Below the pieces are notes generated by a model. That model was not told the origin of the DNA, did no database searches, and was given only the letters and a program-made list of their open reading frames with translations. A DNA stretch of 53,448 bases from Gorillibacterium massiliense (GTDB taxonomy: Bacteria > Bacillota > Bacilli > Paenibacillales > NBRC-103111), in NCBI RefSeq assembly GCF_000455485.1, contig NZ_CBQR020000129.1, positions 1 through 53,448 of the forward strand, written 5' to 3'. Of this stretch, positions 39,485-48,171 are shown one piece after another. Every line of letters begins with the position of its first letter. The stretch's first letter is position 1. The translations under genes were made by a program, and so were the position numbers.

Positions 39485-41200
39485 TTATTCCGACAAACGG
39501 AGGACACAAACGGAGGACGGCGGCATATGCAGGGTGTAACCAGAGGCGTCTTCGTGGGGAATCACGGCCACCTGAGTCCCGGGCATTTTCGCCAACACCG
39601 TCAACCTCTTCCTTTTCAAGCCCGTAATATGCCAGGTCTGCGGCACTTTGGAAAAGGATTCGACGATAAACGTTCCATTGTCATAAGCAAACAAGCCCAC
39701 TTCTGCCGGACCGACGAGTTCAAAAGGCAGTACCTCTTCCGTGAAAACGTTGCGGATACCGCTTACGGCAGCTTCCGGCAGCTTCCACAGATCGGCATAA
39801 TTATCGGGAACCGCCAAAGTGTATAGTTTCCCATTTCCGTAATAGTCATATACGAGCAGTGGAATGTTCATCTGTCCGTTCCAGGCGACAAGCTTTTGCC
39901 AGGTGCTGTTGGTGCTGAAATCAAGGACAGGCAGGGTAACGGCTTCCCCCGAAGAGGAAAAGTGATTAAAGGAGCAGACACCCGTATCCTGAGCGAAGAG
40001 ACTTGCCGCCATGCTTCTCCCCGTCGCACGCAGCACGGTCAGATCTTCCACGCCCTTCCCAGCCATTCGAGTTAGGAAGCCGGAGGTCATAATGATGGTC
40101 CCGCCGCCCCGCAGATGCGCTTTCATTTTTGCAAGCACCGTTTCGTCTTTCGCCGCATTGGCGGTAATCAAAAGTGGACTGCCGTCTTTTGGAAAGGTTG
40201 GCGTCAGCTCCAGGGGAATGCCCATCATGCCTAAATAGTCGTATAGGTGATCCTCCCCTTTAGCATGGTGAGGCTCGTAAACCTTCATGCCTACTGGATT
40301 CCCCAACTGCCCGATAAGAGCATCCAGCTTATCCAGTTGATGGCCGAGTGCCGGTATATAATAACTTTCTTTCAAAATGCTATAACAAAACAGCGTCATC
40401 TCTTTCGCTTTAGCAAATAAGGTCAAATACGCTTGCTCCAAATAATACTCGGTATAGGTGCAGTCGAAGCTGTCAAACCAGCCGCCTCCGTTTTTCCCTG
40501 GGGCTAGATTTTCCATCCAACGGAGCAGGGAGTAAGAAGCGTAACGGGGAATATGCTGCTGGGTGATGGCTGGATCGCGAGTTTCCGTGCCGGTATAAAC
40601 ACCATCGAAGATCAGCGGCTGCTTTTCCGTGTTGTATCCTGACGACTGATAGGACTCGTTCCAGTTGGGATATTTGATGACGAGCTTGACCCTGGGATTC
40701 ACCGCAAGCGCCGGTTTACGGATGAGATTTTCGGAAACCTCCGCCATCAGTTCTAGCCGGAACTCCTCCCATGAACGGTCTCCCTTCGCCTGCAGGCAAT
40801 CGTCGCAAGCACAGTTGGTAAAGAAGAAATCATCGAAGATCACTTCGTCGAAAACCGCCGCAGCTGTCTCCACCGCGGCTTGAAAATCCTTCCGCGACGC
40901 CTCGTCCGTGTAGCAGATCGCCTGCAAATGCCGCCCGTAGCCCGGACGGTAGCGCTTTCCCAAAATCGGTGTGATACCACCCGCCGTCTCGATTCCTCTC
41001 TCTTCGAAAAAAGCTTTCAGCTCCAGCAGCCGCTCCTTACTCAGGCTGACATCTCCCCGGTGATTTTCCAGATACACTTTCGAAACCTTCAGATGGTTGC
41101 GGAAAAAGATCAACTCCCGCTGGATTTGCTCGAAGCTTGCATCCAAACAGGTTGCGGTGCAGTAAATCGCCAGCTTGAAGTGCTCATATGCGTTCGTCAA
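39485..41200 (-). CDS. Uncharacterised TIM-barrel-like protein (possible glycosidase)
   Basis: 571-aa cytoplasmic protein. The N-terminal part (about 5-300) alternates beta strands and helices like a TIM barrel, with acidic clusters at strand ends (FDDFFFTNCACDDC, GVYTGTETRDP). The middle (LLITANAAKDETVLAKMKAHLRGGGTIIMTSGFL) resembles the flavodoxin-like trimerisation domain of some clan GH-A enzymes, followed by a beta-rich end. This layout recalls GH42-type architecture, but no family is certain. It diverges from an AraC-type regulator, which suggests inducible carbohydrate use. Confidence 0.6.
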   Translation of the reverse strand: MTNAYEHFKLAIYCTATCLDASFEQIQRELIFFRNHLKVSKVYLENHRGDVSLSKERLLELKAFFEERGIETAGGITPILGKRYRPGYGRHLQAICYTDEASRKDFQAAVETAAAVFDEVIFDDFFFTNCACDDCLQAKGDRSWEEFRLELMAEVSENLIRKPALAVNPRVKLVIKYPNWNESYQSSGYNTEKQPLIFDGVYTGTETRDPAITQQHIPRYASYSLLRWMENLAPGKNGGGWFDSFDCTYTEYYLEQAYLTLFAKAKEMTLFCYSILKESYYIPALGHQLDKLDALIGQLGNPVGMKVYEPHHAKGEDHLYDYLGMMGIPLELTPTFPKDGSPLLITANAAKDETVLAKMKAHLRGGGTIIMTSGFLTRMAGKGVEDLTVLRATGRSMAASLFAQDTGVCSFNHFSSSGEAVTLPVLDFSTNSTWQKLVAWNGQMNIPLLVYDYYGNGKLYTLAVPDNYADLWKLPEAAVSGIRNVFTEEVLPFELVGPAEVGLFAYDNGTFIVESFSKVPQTWHITGLKRKRLTVLAKMPGTQVAVIPHEDASGYTLHMPPSSVCVLRLSE

Positions 41201-41437
41201 AAGGGGATCGCTCCTTCATTTGTTTTTGCCTTCGCCGAACGCCCTTGTCTCCCCTTCATCTTTCATATATGAAACCTGCTCCAATTCGCAAAAAGAGAGA
41301 TTGGCGTCGCAGAAAGCGGGTACCCAATAGGTATTATAAGTGGTATACTTGGCGGAAAGTTATACTCTATCAACTAAAACCATTAATAATAAAACTATTC
41401 TACTAGCGGCCGTTCTCGGCCGGCGGGAGCGATCGCC

Positions 41438-42382
41438 ATGTCCGTCCTCCGCTTTTCTGCGTTGCCCCTCCCCCATTACATCCGCAGCGGCTACAGCCTG
41501 GCCGGACCCGGACGCAAACATCCGGAACGCTGCGCCATCGGCGAGTTCGATCTTCTGGTCGTAAAAACAGGCTGCATGTACATCGGGGAGGAGGATCGGC
41601 GCTATGAAGTGGCCGAAGGCCATGCCCTCATCTTGCGGCCAGATCTGCATCATTATCCGACGGAAAGCTGCCGGGAACTAACCGGGAGCTTTTGGCTGCA
41701 TTTTCAAACCGAAGGCTCATGGACGACAGCCGAGGATGACGAAGATGGTGTGGGCAGCGCCGACCGATTTGCGGGATTCAGTAACGGCCGACCCGAAGGC
41801 AGGGTTCCCGCTTTTAGTCTGCGCTTGCCTCAGTTTACCCGGCTGACTAAGCCGACGCGGATGTACGAGCTATTGCAGCAGCTGAACACTTTTGAGGGGC
41901 TCTTCCACCTGGACGCTGTCCGCTGGAAGCAGCAGCTGCTGTTTCAAGAAGTTTTGGAGATTTTAGCGGATTCCCTGGCAGATCTGCCCCCCCAGCCGCC
42001 AATCGGCGCCGCCGATTTAGCTGCCTCCTACCTGCGTCTGCATTACCGGGAGGACGTAACCGCCCGAGATTTAGGCACTGCCCTAAATTTCCACCCGGTT
42101 TACATCGCCCGCTGCATGCAGAAACAGTTCGGCTGCTCACCTACGGAATACCTACTCCGTTATCGTCTGGAGCAGGCGAAACTGCTGCTTTTGCAAACCG
42201 ATCTTTCTATTGGCCGTATCGCTGCAGCCGTCGGTTTTCAGCAGGCGGCGTACTTCACGGCCTGCTTCCGCAAGTGGGGAGGAGAGTCCCCCCGGGAATA
42301 CCGCCGACGGATGTTCAATCAGCAAAATGGGAAAGAGTCACGCATGATGCTTCGAAAATTTTCAGCAAATGTTCAGGAATAG
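41438..42382 (+). CDS. AraC-family transcriptional regulator
   Basis: 314-aa regulator with an N-terminal cupin-like sensing domain (GCMYIGEEDRRYEVAEGHALIL) and a C-terminal double helix-turn-helix (LRLHYREDVTARDLG..FHPVYIARCMQKQFG and LSIGRIAAAVGFQQAAYFTACFRKWGGESPREY). It diverges from the TIM-barrel gene, its likely target. The ATG is preceded by GGCGGGAGCG, a weak ribosome site. The intergenic 41201-41437 is AT-rich with a TTATAAGTGGTATACTTGG region that may hold promoters. Confidence 0.9.
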   Translation: MSVLRFSALPLPHYIRSGYSLAGPGRKHPERCAIGEFDLLVVKTGCMYIGEEDRRYEVAEGHALILRPDLHHYPTESCRELTGSFWLHFQTEGSWTTAEDDEDGVGSADRFAGFSNGRPEGRVPAFSLRLPQFTRLTKPTRMYELLQQLNTFEGLFHLDAVRWKQQLLFQEVLEILADSLADLPPQPPIGAADLAASYLRLHYREDVTARDLGTALNFHPVYIARCMQKQFGCSPTEYLLRYRLEQAKLLLLQTDLSIGRIAAAVGFQQAAYFTACFRKWGGESPREYRRRMFNQQNGKESRMMLRKFSANVQE

Positions 42383-42475
42383 AGCAACTTTACCAGAAGA
42401 AAGGCGTCTATTATTTCAGAGAGAAATGTTGATCTATGTATAGAGAAAACCGTAAAGGTTAAGGGGTGGTCAGAA

Positions 42476-43102
42476 ATGAATAAGTACGCCAAACGCTATC
42501 TTTTTGCTGTTCTGGCGCTTAGCGTGGCCGCAACGATCGGCTTTATTTCGGGACGGTTGATTCATCCGGATCACTTTCCTGAAAAGGCGCTCCCCACACT
42601 GTCCCCAACTTCCGCCGCAAGCGCCAAACCTACTCATCCCGGTGAAACGTCGACGCCCGGGAAAGAAACGCAAACCTTTTCCGGTAGTGACATCGGTGCA
42701 GGCGAATCTTATACAAGCGGCCAACCCAAGCTAATGGCACTTATGTTGAATGATTCCATCGATCGAGTCGTCAGCCGTTACGGCAAGCCAACCACGGAAA
42801 GCACAATGGATGATGCCGATGGCAGCATCAAGGTGTATCAATACAACGGCTTCTCCGTCGGCTTCAACGAAACGAACAAGGTCCTTTTCATTGAAACTCA
42901 CCTTATTGGCATCGATCCCGGATTAAATGGCTTCCGTGTGGGAGAATCTCCGGACAAAGTCGTGCGTTCTCTGGGCAAGCCTGATACGGACACAGGCTAT
43001 GTACTTTCGTATAAAACGGCATCCACCATCTTGAAAATGGATGTAGACCCGCTTACCCAAACCGTTCAATCCGTCAAACTTTTTGGACGTAGTTCCAGTT
43101 AG
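42476..43102 (+). CDS. Membrane-anchored secreted protein
   Basis: 208-aa protein with one N-terminal helix (about 8-24) and a Pro/Thr/Ser-rich linker, then a globular part with two similar segments: LNDSIDRVVSRYGKPTTES and VGESPDKVVRSLGKPDTDT. This double repeat of a V..YGKP motif resembles CAP-associated or SmpA-like folds. The function is unknown. AAGGGGTGG lies upstream of the ATG. It ends at a strong terminator. Confidence 0.7.
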   Translation: MNKYAKRYLFAVLALSVAATIGFISGRLIHPDHFPEKALPTLSPTSAASAKPTHPGETSTPGKETQTFSGSDIGAGESYTSGQPKLMALMLNDSIDRVVSRYGKPTTESTMDDADGSIKVYQYNGFSVGFNETNKVLFIETHLIGIDPGLNGFRVGESPDKVVRSLGKPDTDTGYVLSYKTASTILKMDVDPLTQTVQSVKLFGRSSS

Positions 43103-43120
43103 CAATCGTATATCATAATC

Positions 43121-43167
43121 AAAGCTGCTTTCATCCATCTTTGCAGAGGATGGAAAGCAGCTTTTTT
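43121..43167 (+). terminator. Terminator
   Basis: A long stem (AAAGCTGCTTTCATCC/GGATGGAAAGCAGCTTT) followed by TTTTATC. Confidence 0.9.
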
Positions 43168-43311
43168 ATCGAGTAAATAGGTTACCGGATAACGGCTAGA
43201 TGCCTCGCGCTAACGGAGAAATAGGCATGCCTCGTCCTTGCCGGACATACCCTGTTAATAGCGCCATCGTCTTTCCATGAAATGGCGGCGGCAAGAGAGG
43301 CGGGATAGCCG

Positions 43312-44367
43312 GTGCGAAAAATGCTTCAGGCTCTGCAGGTCGCCTTTACGTACATTGGCACTGTGGTCGGCGCCGGCTTTGCGTCGGGGCAGGAGATTTT
43401 GCAGTTCTTTACTCAATATGAACGGATCGGATCATGGGCGATCGGCATCGCCGCAATGCTTTTCGTGCTGGCCGGAATCAAGCTGATGGTATTGGCTGCG
43501 GAAACGGGCTCCCGTTCCTTTGAGGACTTGAACCGGCTGCTGCTCGGAAAAAAAGCTGGTACCGTCTTCAGCATGTTCATGCTGGTGGTTCTGTTGGGAA
43601 CGTCAGCCGTGATGGTAGCGGGAGCCGGATCGCTTTTTACCGAGCAGTTTCATATTCCCTTTCAGCTGGGAGCTTTGATCACGGTGATCTGCGGGTATTT
43701 TGTTATCATCGGAGGAATTAGAGGCTTGCTTACGGTGAATACCATTGTCGTTCCCATTATGCTGCTCTTCACGGTACTCATCCTGATTGAAACGTGGAAG
43801 CTGCCGACAGCAAGCAATTGGCTGATCTTGAAGGGTGACTTCAATCATTGGCGGGCTTGGCTCTCCCCCGTGCTTTACTCCGCCTTCAATCTGGCAACCG
43901 CCCAAGCCGTGCTCGTCCCGCTGGGAGCCGAAATCCGCGACCGCAAAGTGCTCATATGGGGCGGTGCCATTGGCGGAATCAGCATCGGCGGCATGCTCAT
44001 GATCGCCCACTTCGCCCTATCGGCGCATATGCCTGGCATCCGGCAATATGAAATCCCCATGGGGCAATTGATCGGCGGTCTCGGCACGGTCGTGCAGCTC
44101 ATCTATTTATTCGTTATTCTCGGAGAGATTTTCACAACGTTGGTTGCCGACGTTTTCGGATTATCGCTGCAAGTCCAACAAAAATCTCAATTGAACGGAA
44201 AACTCGTCATTATTTGCCTTTTGGTCACTAGTTTTCTTATCGCTCAAGCCGGTTTCAGTTCTCTGCTATCCCTTCTATATCCCTTATTTGGACTGATAAG
44301 CTTCTTTTGGCTCGGTACCCTCTTCTATCACAACAGCACCCTTAGGCCGGGAAGCGCGCAGCACTAA
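43312..44367 (+). CDS. YkvI-family membrane transporter-like protein
   Basis: 351-aa polytopic protein with about ten helices. TYIGTVVGAGFASGQEILQFF is the unwound first helix typical of LeuT-fold amino-acid transporters, and the family is known as YkvI. Substrate unknown. The start is GTG 43312 with GAGAGGCGGG upstream. Its last 84 bases overlap the convergent gene at 44284, and no terminator lies between them. Confidence 0.82.
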   Translation: MRKMLQALQVAFTYIGTVVGAGFASGQEILQFFTQYERIGSWAIGIAAMLFVLAGIKLMVLAAETGSRSFEDLNRLLLGKKAGTVFSMFMLVVLLGTSAVMVAGAGSLFTEQFHIPFQLGALITVICGYFVIIGGIRGLLTVNTIVVPIMLLFTVLILIETWKLPTASNWLILKGDFNHWRAWLSPVLYSAFNLATAQAVLVPLGAEIRDRKVLIWGGAIGGISIGGMLMIAHFALSAHMPGIRQYEIPMGQLIGGLGTVVQLIYLFVILGEIFTTLVADVFGLSLQVQQKSQLNGKLVIICLLVTSFLIAQAGFSSLLSLLYPLFGLISFFWLGTLFYHNSTLRPGSAQH

Positions 44368-44703
44368 CAGCAGCCGGATATAGAGGAAACCGGCATGGAG
44401 CAGCACGAAAACAAAACCCGAAATCAAATACCCGATATGAAAAGCCGGATAAGGCCGAGAGTCCCTCAATACCGCTACCAAGTCGACAAAAAGAAACAGG
44501 ACAGCAAAAGCTAGGAGAAACAGCAAGCCGTAATCGAGGACCGTCCAATGGAGCCGTGTCCCTTCAGGAAAGCGCCCGCTTTGGGCCGTATCAGATCGTC
44601 CTTTGCGAATCGACAAAGCCGTATAGACGGCAGCCGCGATAATCAAGAGACCTACGATCCCGCCAAATATAGCAAGTGTTATGAACATGTTAAAATCCCT
44701 CAT
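44284..44703 (-). CDS. Hypothetical membrane protein
   Basis: 139-aa protein with three predicted helices (about 9-29, 55-78 and 90-112). No family recognised. Its 3' end overlaps the transporter gene on the other strand. It is followed upstream by another hypothetical gene with a 12-bp gap, so the two form a small operon. Confidence 0.6.
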   Translation of the reverse strand: MRDFNMFITLAIFGGIVGLLIIAAAVYTALSIRKGRSDTAQSGRFPEGTRLHWTVLDYGLLFLLAFAVLFLFVDLVAVLRDSRPYPAFHIGYLISGFVFVLLHAGFLYIRLLLVLRASRPKGAVVIEEGTEPKEAYQSK

Positions 44704-44715
44704 TCCTTCAATTTT

Positions 44716-45096
44716 TCAAGAAAGGATTGCCAGACTTATCACCAAAAAACCGACGATGGCAACACCGCATGCGGCATAAGCCCAAAGCAGGACATCCATC
44801 GTCTTGTCTTTAGGAAGGGGGACCGTACGCCATAAATATCGTTGAAAGATGATCTGGAGTCGGTCTCCTGTTCCGGATTCTTCAGGCTGAAGCTTTTCCC
44901 GCCGGGCGGATATCATCGCTTCCTTTACCTGCGGCCGGTTCAGCGAGATTTTTGCGGAAGAGGGTGGGGTCTCCGATGAGGCTGGTGCGGCCCCTGCGCG
45001 GATTGTTCCTCTTTTCCGACCAATGTTATACGTAATTTCGCGCTGAACCGGTTTTTTCCCCTGCACGGGATGCTCTTTCGCCGATTTGTCTTCCAT
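44716..45096 (-). CDS. Hypothetical protein with C-terminal membrane anchor
   Basis: 126-aa protein: a basic, low-complexity N-terminal 70 residues, then one membrane helix near the C-terminus (about 102-125). Probably tail-anchored with the N-terminus in the cytoplasm. No family recognised. It is the first gene of the two-gene minus-strand unit. Confidence 0.55.
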   Translation of the reverse strand: MEDKSAKEHPVQGKKPVQREITYNIGRKRGTIRAGAAPASSETPPSSAKISLNRPQVKEAMISARREKLQPEESGTGDRLQIIFQRYLWRTVPLPKDKTMDVLLWAYAACGVAIVGFLVISLAILS

Positions 45097-45235
45097 TTGG
45101 CACCATCCTTATTTCCGCTTTCTTCCTATATAGTATCCGGCGGCTTGTCCGTACGCAATGCAGTTTTTTGATGAGGCTGCTTTTCTCTTGTATAATGCGG
45201 GTAAAAGGTTGATTTGGACTGGGGAGGGATACCTA

Positions 45236-45994
45236 TTGAATAAAACGGTTTTGATCAGCGGCGGAGGTCAAGGAATCGGCCGGGCAACCGCCCTTAAGTT
45301 CGCTCAGGAGGGTTACGCGGTTTCCATCTGCGACACCTCGAAAGAAGCCGGCTTGGAGGTCATCCGCCACATTCGGGATGTCGGAGGCGACGGCATGTTT
45401 ATGTGCGTGGATATTGCCGACGAAGAAGCCGTCAAACGTTGGCTGCGGCTGACCGTTCAGGATTTGGGCCGAGTCGATGTGCTGGTCAACAACGCAGGCA
45501 TCAGCAAAAACGGTTCCATGCTCGATCTTTCCATCGAAGATTTCGATCGCGTCATTGCCGTTAATCTGCGAGGCACTTATCTGTGCTCACGGGAAGCGGC
45601 TCGGATCATGAAATCAATAGGCGGCGGCAGTATCATCAACATCGCTTCCACCCGAGCGCTCATGTCCGAAGCCGATACCGAAGCCTACTCTGCCTCCAAA
45701 GGCGGAATACTGGCCCTCACCCACGCCATGGCGGTTAGCCTGGGCTCATCTGGCATCCGCGTCAACGCCATTAGTCCCGGCTGGATCGAAACCGCCGACT
45801 GGCAGTTCTCCGCCAGAGCTACCGTTCCCAAGCACAGCGAGGAAGACCGGTTGCAGCATCCCGCTGGGCGCGTGGGAATTCCTTACGATATTGCCGACAT
45901 GTGCGTCTATTTGGCCTCCGAACAGGCTGGATTCATTACGGGCCAAAACTTTGTCATCGACGGCGGCATGACCAAAAAAATGATCTATGTATAA
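45236..45994 (+). CDS. Short-chain dehydrogenase/reductase
   Basis: 252-aa SDR with a Rossmann nucleotide loop SGGGQGIGRA (residues 7-16), the NNAG structural motif, catalytic serine in IINIAST, and YSASKGG (the YxxxK motif). The C-terminus FITGQNFVIDGGMT is typical. The cofactor-side sequence CDTSKEAG suggests NAD. The substrate is unknown. The start is TTG 45236 with GGGAGGG 7 nt upstream; the ATG 78 bases earlier has no ribosome site. Confidence 0.9.
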   Translation: MNKTVLISGGGQGIGRATALKFAQEGYAVSICDTSKEAGLEVIRHIRDVGGDGMFMCVDIADEEAVKRWLRLTVQDLGRVDVLVNNAGISKNGSMLDLSIEDFDRVIAVNLRGTYLCSREAARIMKSIGGGSIINIASTRALMSEADTEAYSASKGGILALTHAMAVSLGSSGIRVNAISPGWIETADWQFSARATVPKHSEEDRLQHPAGRVGIPYDIADMCVYLASEQAGFITGQNFVIDGGMTKKMIYV

Positions 45995-46012
45995 CTCTAA
46001 AATGAACTCAAA

Positions 46013-46046
46013 AGCCGATATCCCGCCTGCAAGGCAGATATCGGCT
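46013..46046. terminator. Bidirectional terminator
   Basis: AGCCGATATC/GATATCGGCT stem between the convergent SDR and glycosyltransferase genes, with a T-rich tail on the minus strand. Confidence 0.75.
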
Positions 46047-46051
46047 GTTTG

Positions 46052-47179
46052 CTACACCGTCTTATGGGATTCGTAAACCTTCGCTAATTGCCGCACCACC
46101 CGGCTGAGAGAATAGGATTTTTTCGCTTTTTCCCATCCGGCCCGAGCCAGGTTATAGCGGAAAGTAGGGTCCTGACACAGCTTCTCCAGAGCGCCGGCCA
46201 GCGCTTGCACATCGTCCTCCGGAACAAGCAGCCCGTTGCGGCCGTCTTCAATTTGTTCCTTGATGCCGCCCACATCCGTTCCTACCAGAGCCAGCAAGCA
46301 CAGCGCCGCTTCCGCAAAGACACTGCCGAAAGCTTCAGCCCGGGAAGGAAGCACAAAGATATCGGAAAATGGCATGAACTCTTCAGGATGCAGCATATAG
46401 CCGTAGAATATCGTTTCTTCATAAAGATCGAGTTGAACCGCCAACTGCTCCAGTTCCTGCCGGGAAGGCCCGTCTCCGATGATGTGAAGCACGAACGGAT
46501 AACCGCGGCGCTTCAATTCGGAGCATGCCCGAAGAAGGATATCGAGACCCTTCGCGGGTACCAGCCGGCATACGGTGATCAGCTGGGTTACTTGATTTTC
46601 ATGGGGAACCGGACGGAACCTGCGCTCATCAAAACCATTGGGAATGATCCCGATTTTCTCTGAGTCTTGGATATAATCACTCATATATTTTTTAAAAGAC
46701 ATGGAGACCGTCAAAATTTGATCTGTTTTTTCCTCCAGTTCCCTGTAAAGAGAAGTAAGGAATGCGTGCTCCGGGCCATCCTCTTGAATTCTGCCGTTCA
46801 GAATAAGCTCCCGTTCATAACTGGAGTGCACGGTGACGACAACCGGTATATGTGGGAAAACTTCTTTCATGGCAAGAGCGGCGATGGGGTGATGGGCGTG
46901 AATCAAATCATAATCCTTCTTGATCCGCATCCGCGTCCACCAGAGATAGTCCCGATAGGTTTGCAAATACTTATCGATGATAGGGTTGCCGGCATAGACC
47001 GAGCAATCGAAAGTGCTGAATTGCACTTCACCTGTCCCTTTGTTGCGAATCCGCTTCGGGAGCGAGAACATTTCCATCGTCCAACCCTTTTTATTAAAGC
47101 GGTCCTGAATGTACGGGACCATGGATGAAACCCCGCCAGGCTGTTCCGGCGGGAAAAATAAAGCTTGTAAGATGTTCAT
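46052..47179 (-). CDS. GT4-family glycosyltransferase
   Basis: 375-aa GT-B fold glycosyltransferase. The N-terminal glycine loop is PPEQPGGVSSM, the acceptor-side signature HAHHPIA is present, and the donor-binding EAFGSVFAEAALC motif (E-x7-E) is characteristic of family GT4. It probably transfers a sugar from a nucleotide-sugar to an envelope acceptor. The start is ATG 47179 with GGAGG 6 nt upstream; an upstream ATG adds 11 residues without support. It is a monocistronic unit. Confidence 0.9.
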   Translation of the reverse strand: MNILQALFFPPEQPGGVSSMVPYIQDRFNKKGWTMEMFSLPKRIRNKGTGEVQFSTFDCSVYAGNPIIDKYLQTYRDYLWWTRMRIKKDYDLIHAHHPIAALAMKEVFPHIPVVVTVHSSYERELILNGRIQEDGPEHAFLTSLYRELEEKTDQILTVSMSFKKYMSDYIQDSEKIGIIPNGFDERRFRPVPHENQVTQLITVCRLVPAKGLDILLRACSELKRRGYPFVLHIIGDGPSRQELEQLAVQLDLYEETIFYGYMLHPEEFMPFSDIFVLPSRAEAFGSVFAEAALCLLALVGTDVGGIKEQIEDGRNGLLVPEDDVQALAGALEKLCQDPTFRYNLARAGWEKAKKSYSLSRVVRQLAKVYESHKTV

Positions 47180-47307
47180 CGGCTTCCTCCAGTCAATAGC
47201 TTGCAGCGCCAAGTGGGCAAGCCGGCAGCAGCGAGCCGCGCCTTTTCTTAATTGTACCTTTGTCCGGTTGTTGTGAAAAGCCTATTTCCACACCTCACCG
47301 AAACAGA

Positions 47308-47331
47308 ATAACCCCTCTCCAAAGGGAGGGG
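47308..47331 (-). terminator. Terminator
   Basis: CCCCTC.CC/GGGAGGGG stem followed by TTATTC on the minus strand, 24 bp after the small regulator gene. Confidence 0.6.
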
Positions 47332-47354
47332 CGTAAATAATAGCGCACCCGACG

Positions 47355-47564
47355 TCAACCGATATGAAACAGTTCGTCCATCGGCGTTTCCAGCGCATCG
47401 CTTAACTTCTTCGCCGCAGCTGGTCCGATGGTCTTCATGGACCGCTCCAGCAAACTGATGTAAGCATTGCTCAATTGGCTCTGTCTCGCCAGTTCCCTCT
47501 GTGACATTCCTTTTAAAATGCGCAGTCGTATAAAAGTTTCCGGATTCACGTAGATCTTGGTCAA
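47355..47564 (-). CDS. Small XRE-type helix-turn-helix regulator
   Basis: 69-aa single-domain regulator: ILKGMSQRELARQSQLSNAYISLLERS is a clear helix-turn-helix, followed by AAKKLSDALETPMDELF. It has the size of a phage Cro or minimal repressor. The start is TTG 47564 with AGGAGG 7 nt upstream. It diverges from a larger XRE-type gene; both promoters share a 10-bp repeat. Confidence 0.85.
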   Translation of the reverse strand: MTKIYVNPETFIRLRILKGMSQRELARQSQLSNAYISLLERSMKTIGPAAAKKLSDALETPMDELFHIG

Positions 47565-47597
47565 GAGTCCCCCTCCTCGTGTTCCCGTTCCGTTCTC

Positions 47598-47727
47598 ATT
47601 ATAGCGGGAAAATTTTACAATTGCAATCACATTTGTTAACCCGTGCATATGGTTCATACAACCTTGTGAATAAGGGAACGATTGCTGCGGTGTTTTTTCC
47701 ATGATATGATTCATTTGTTTACAATTG
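47598..47727. promoter_or_regulatory. Divergent promoters with a shared candidate operator
   Basis: Minus-strand promoter: TTGCAA (47621-47626) and TATAAT (47598-47603), 17-bp spacer. Plus-strand promoter: TTGCTG and TATGAT (47705-47710), 17-bp spacer. The same 10-mer TTTACAATTG occurs at 47614-47623, over the first -35/spacer, and at 47718-47727, at the start of the second transcript. A direct repeat GTTTAC-AATT-GTTTAC surrounds the second. A regulator binding these would shut both promoters. Confidence 0.6.
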
Positions 47728-47787
47728 TTTACCAAATCAGACGATTCAGCCTGACAAATAGTTGTGTACGGAGGGGAAATCGTTATT

Positions 47788-48171
47788 ATGCCATTCTACG
47801 ATGTATTAAAGGATCTGCGAAAGGAAAAAGGCTACACGATCCGCGAGGTTTCCGGAAGATCCGGAGTATCCCCCGCTTACATCTCCCAATTGGAAAACGG
47901 CCAGCGCGGCATCCCTTCGCCCGATGTATTGATGAAGCTGTCAGAAGGGCTCAATACCTCTTATTCCGAGCTGATGCGCCACGCCGGTTATTTGGAACAA
48001 GTGGAGTCTTCATTGGACAAGCCGTCGGCTCCAATCAATTTGCGCCGCTTTTTGCGAGATAACGAAGTCGCTTTAGACGGCGTTCCTTTGACCGCAGAGG
48101 ATAAAGAGTGGGTCGAACGGATGCTGACCGCGCTTTTCTGGAAAGAGAGGCGCCGCACCGATCGGGAGTAG
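47788..48171 (+). CDS. XRE-family transcriptional regulator
   Basis: 127-aa regulator: helix-turn-helix VLKDLRKEKGYTIREVSGRSGVSPAYISQLENG, then an extended C-terminal part (about 60-127) that could mediate dimerisation or ligand sensing. ATG 47788 follows GGAGGGG by 11 nt. It diverges from the small HTH gene. Its 3' half is overlapped on the other strand by the C-terminal tail of the DUF817 gene. Confidence 0.88.
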   Translation: MPFYDVLKDLRKEKGYTIREVSGRSGVSPAYISQLENGQRGIPSPDVLMKLSEGLNTSYSELMRHAGYLEQVESSLDKPSAPINLRRFLRDNEVALDGVPLTAEDKEWVERMLTALFWKERRRTDRE

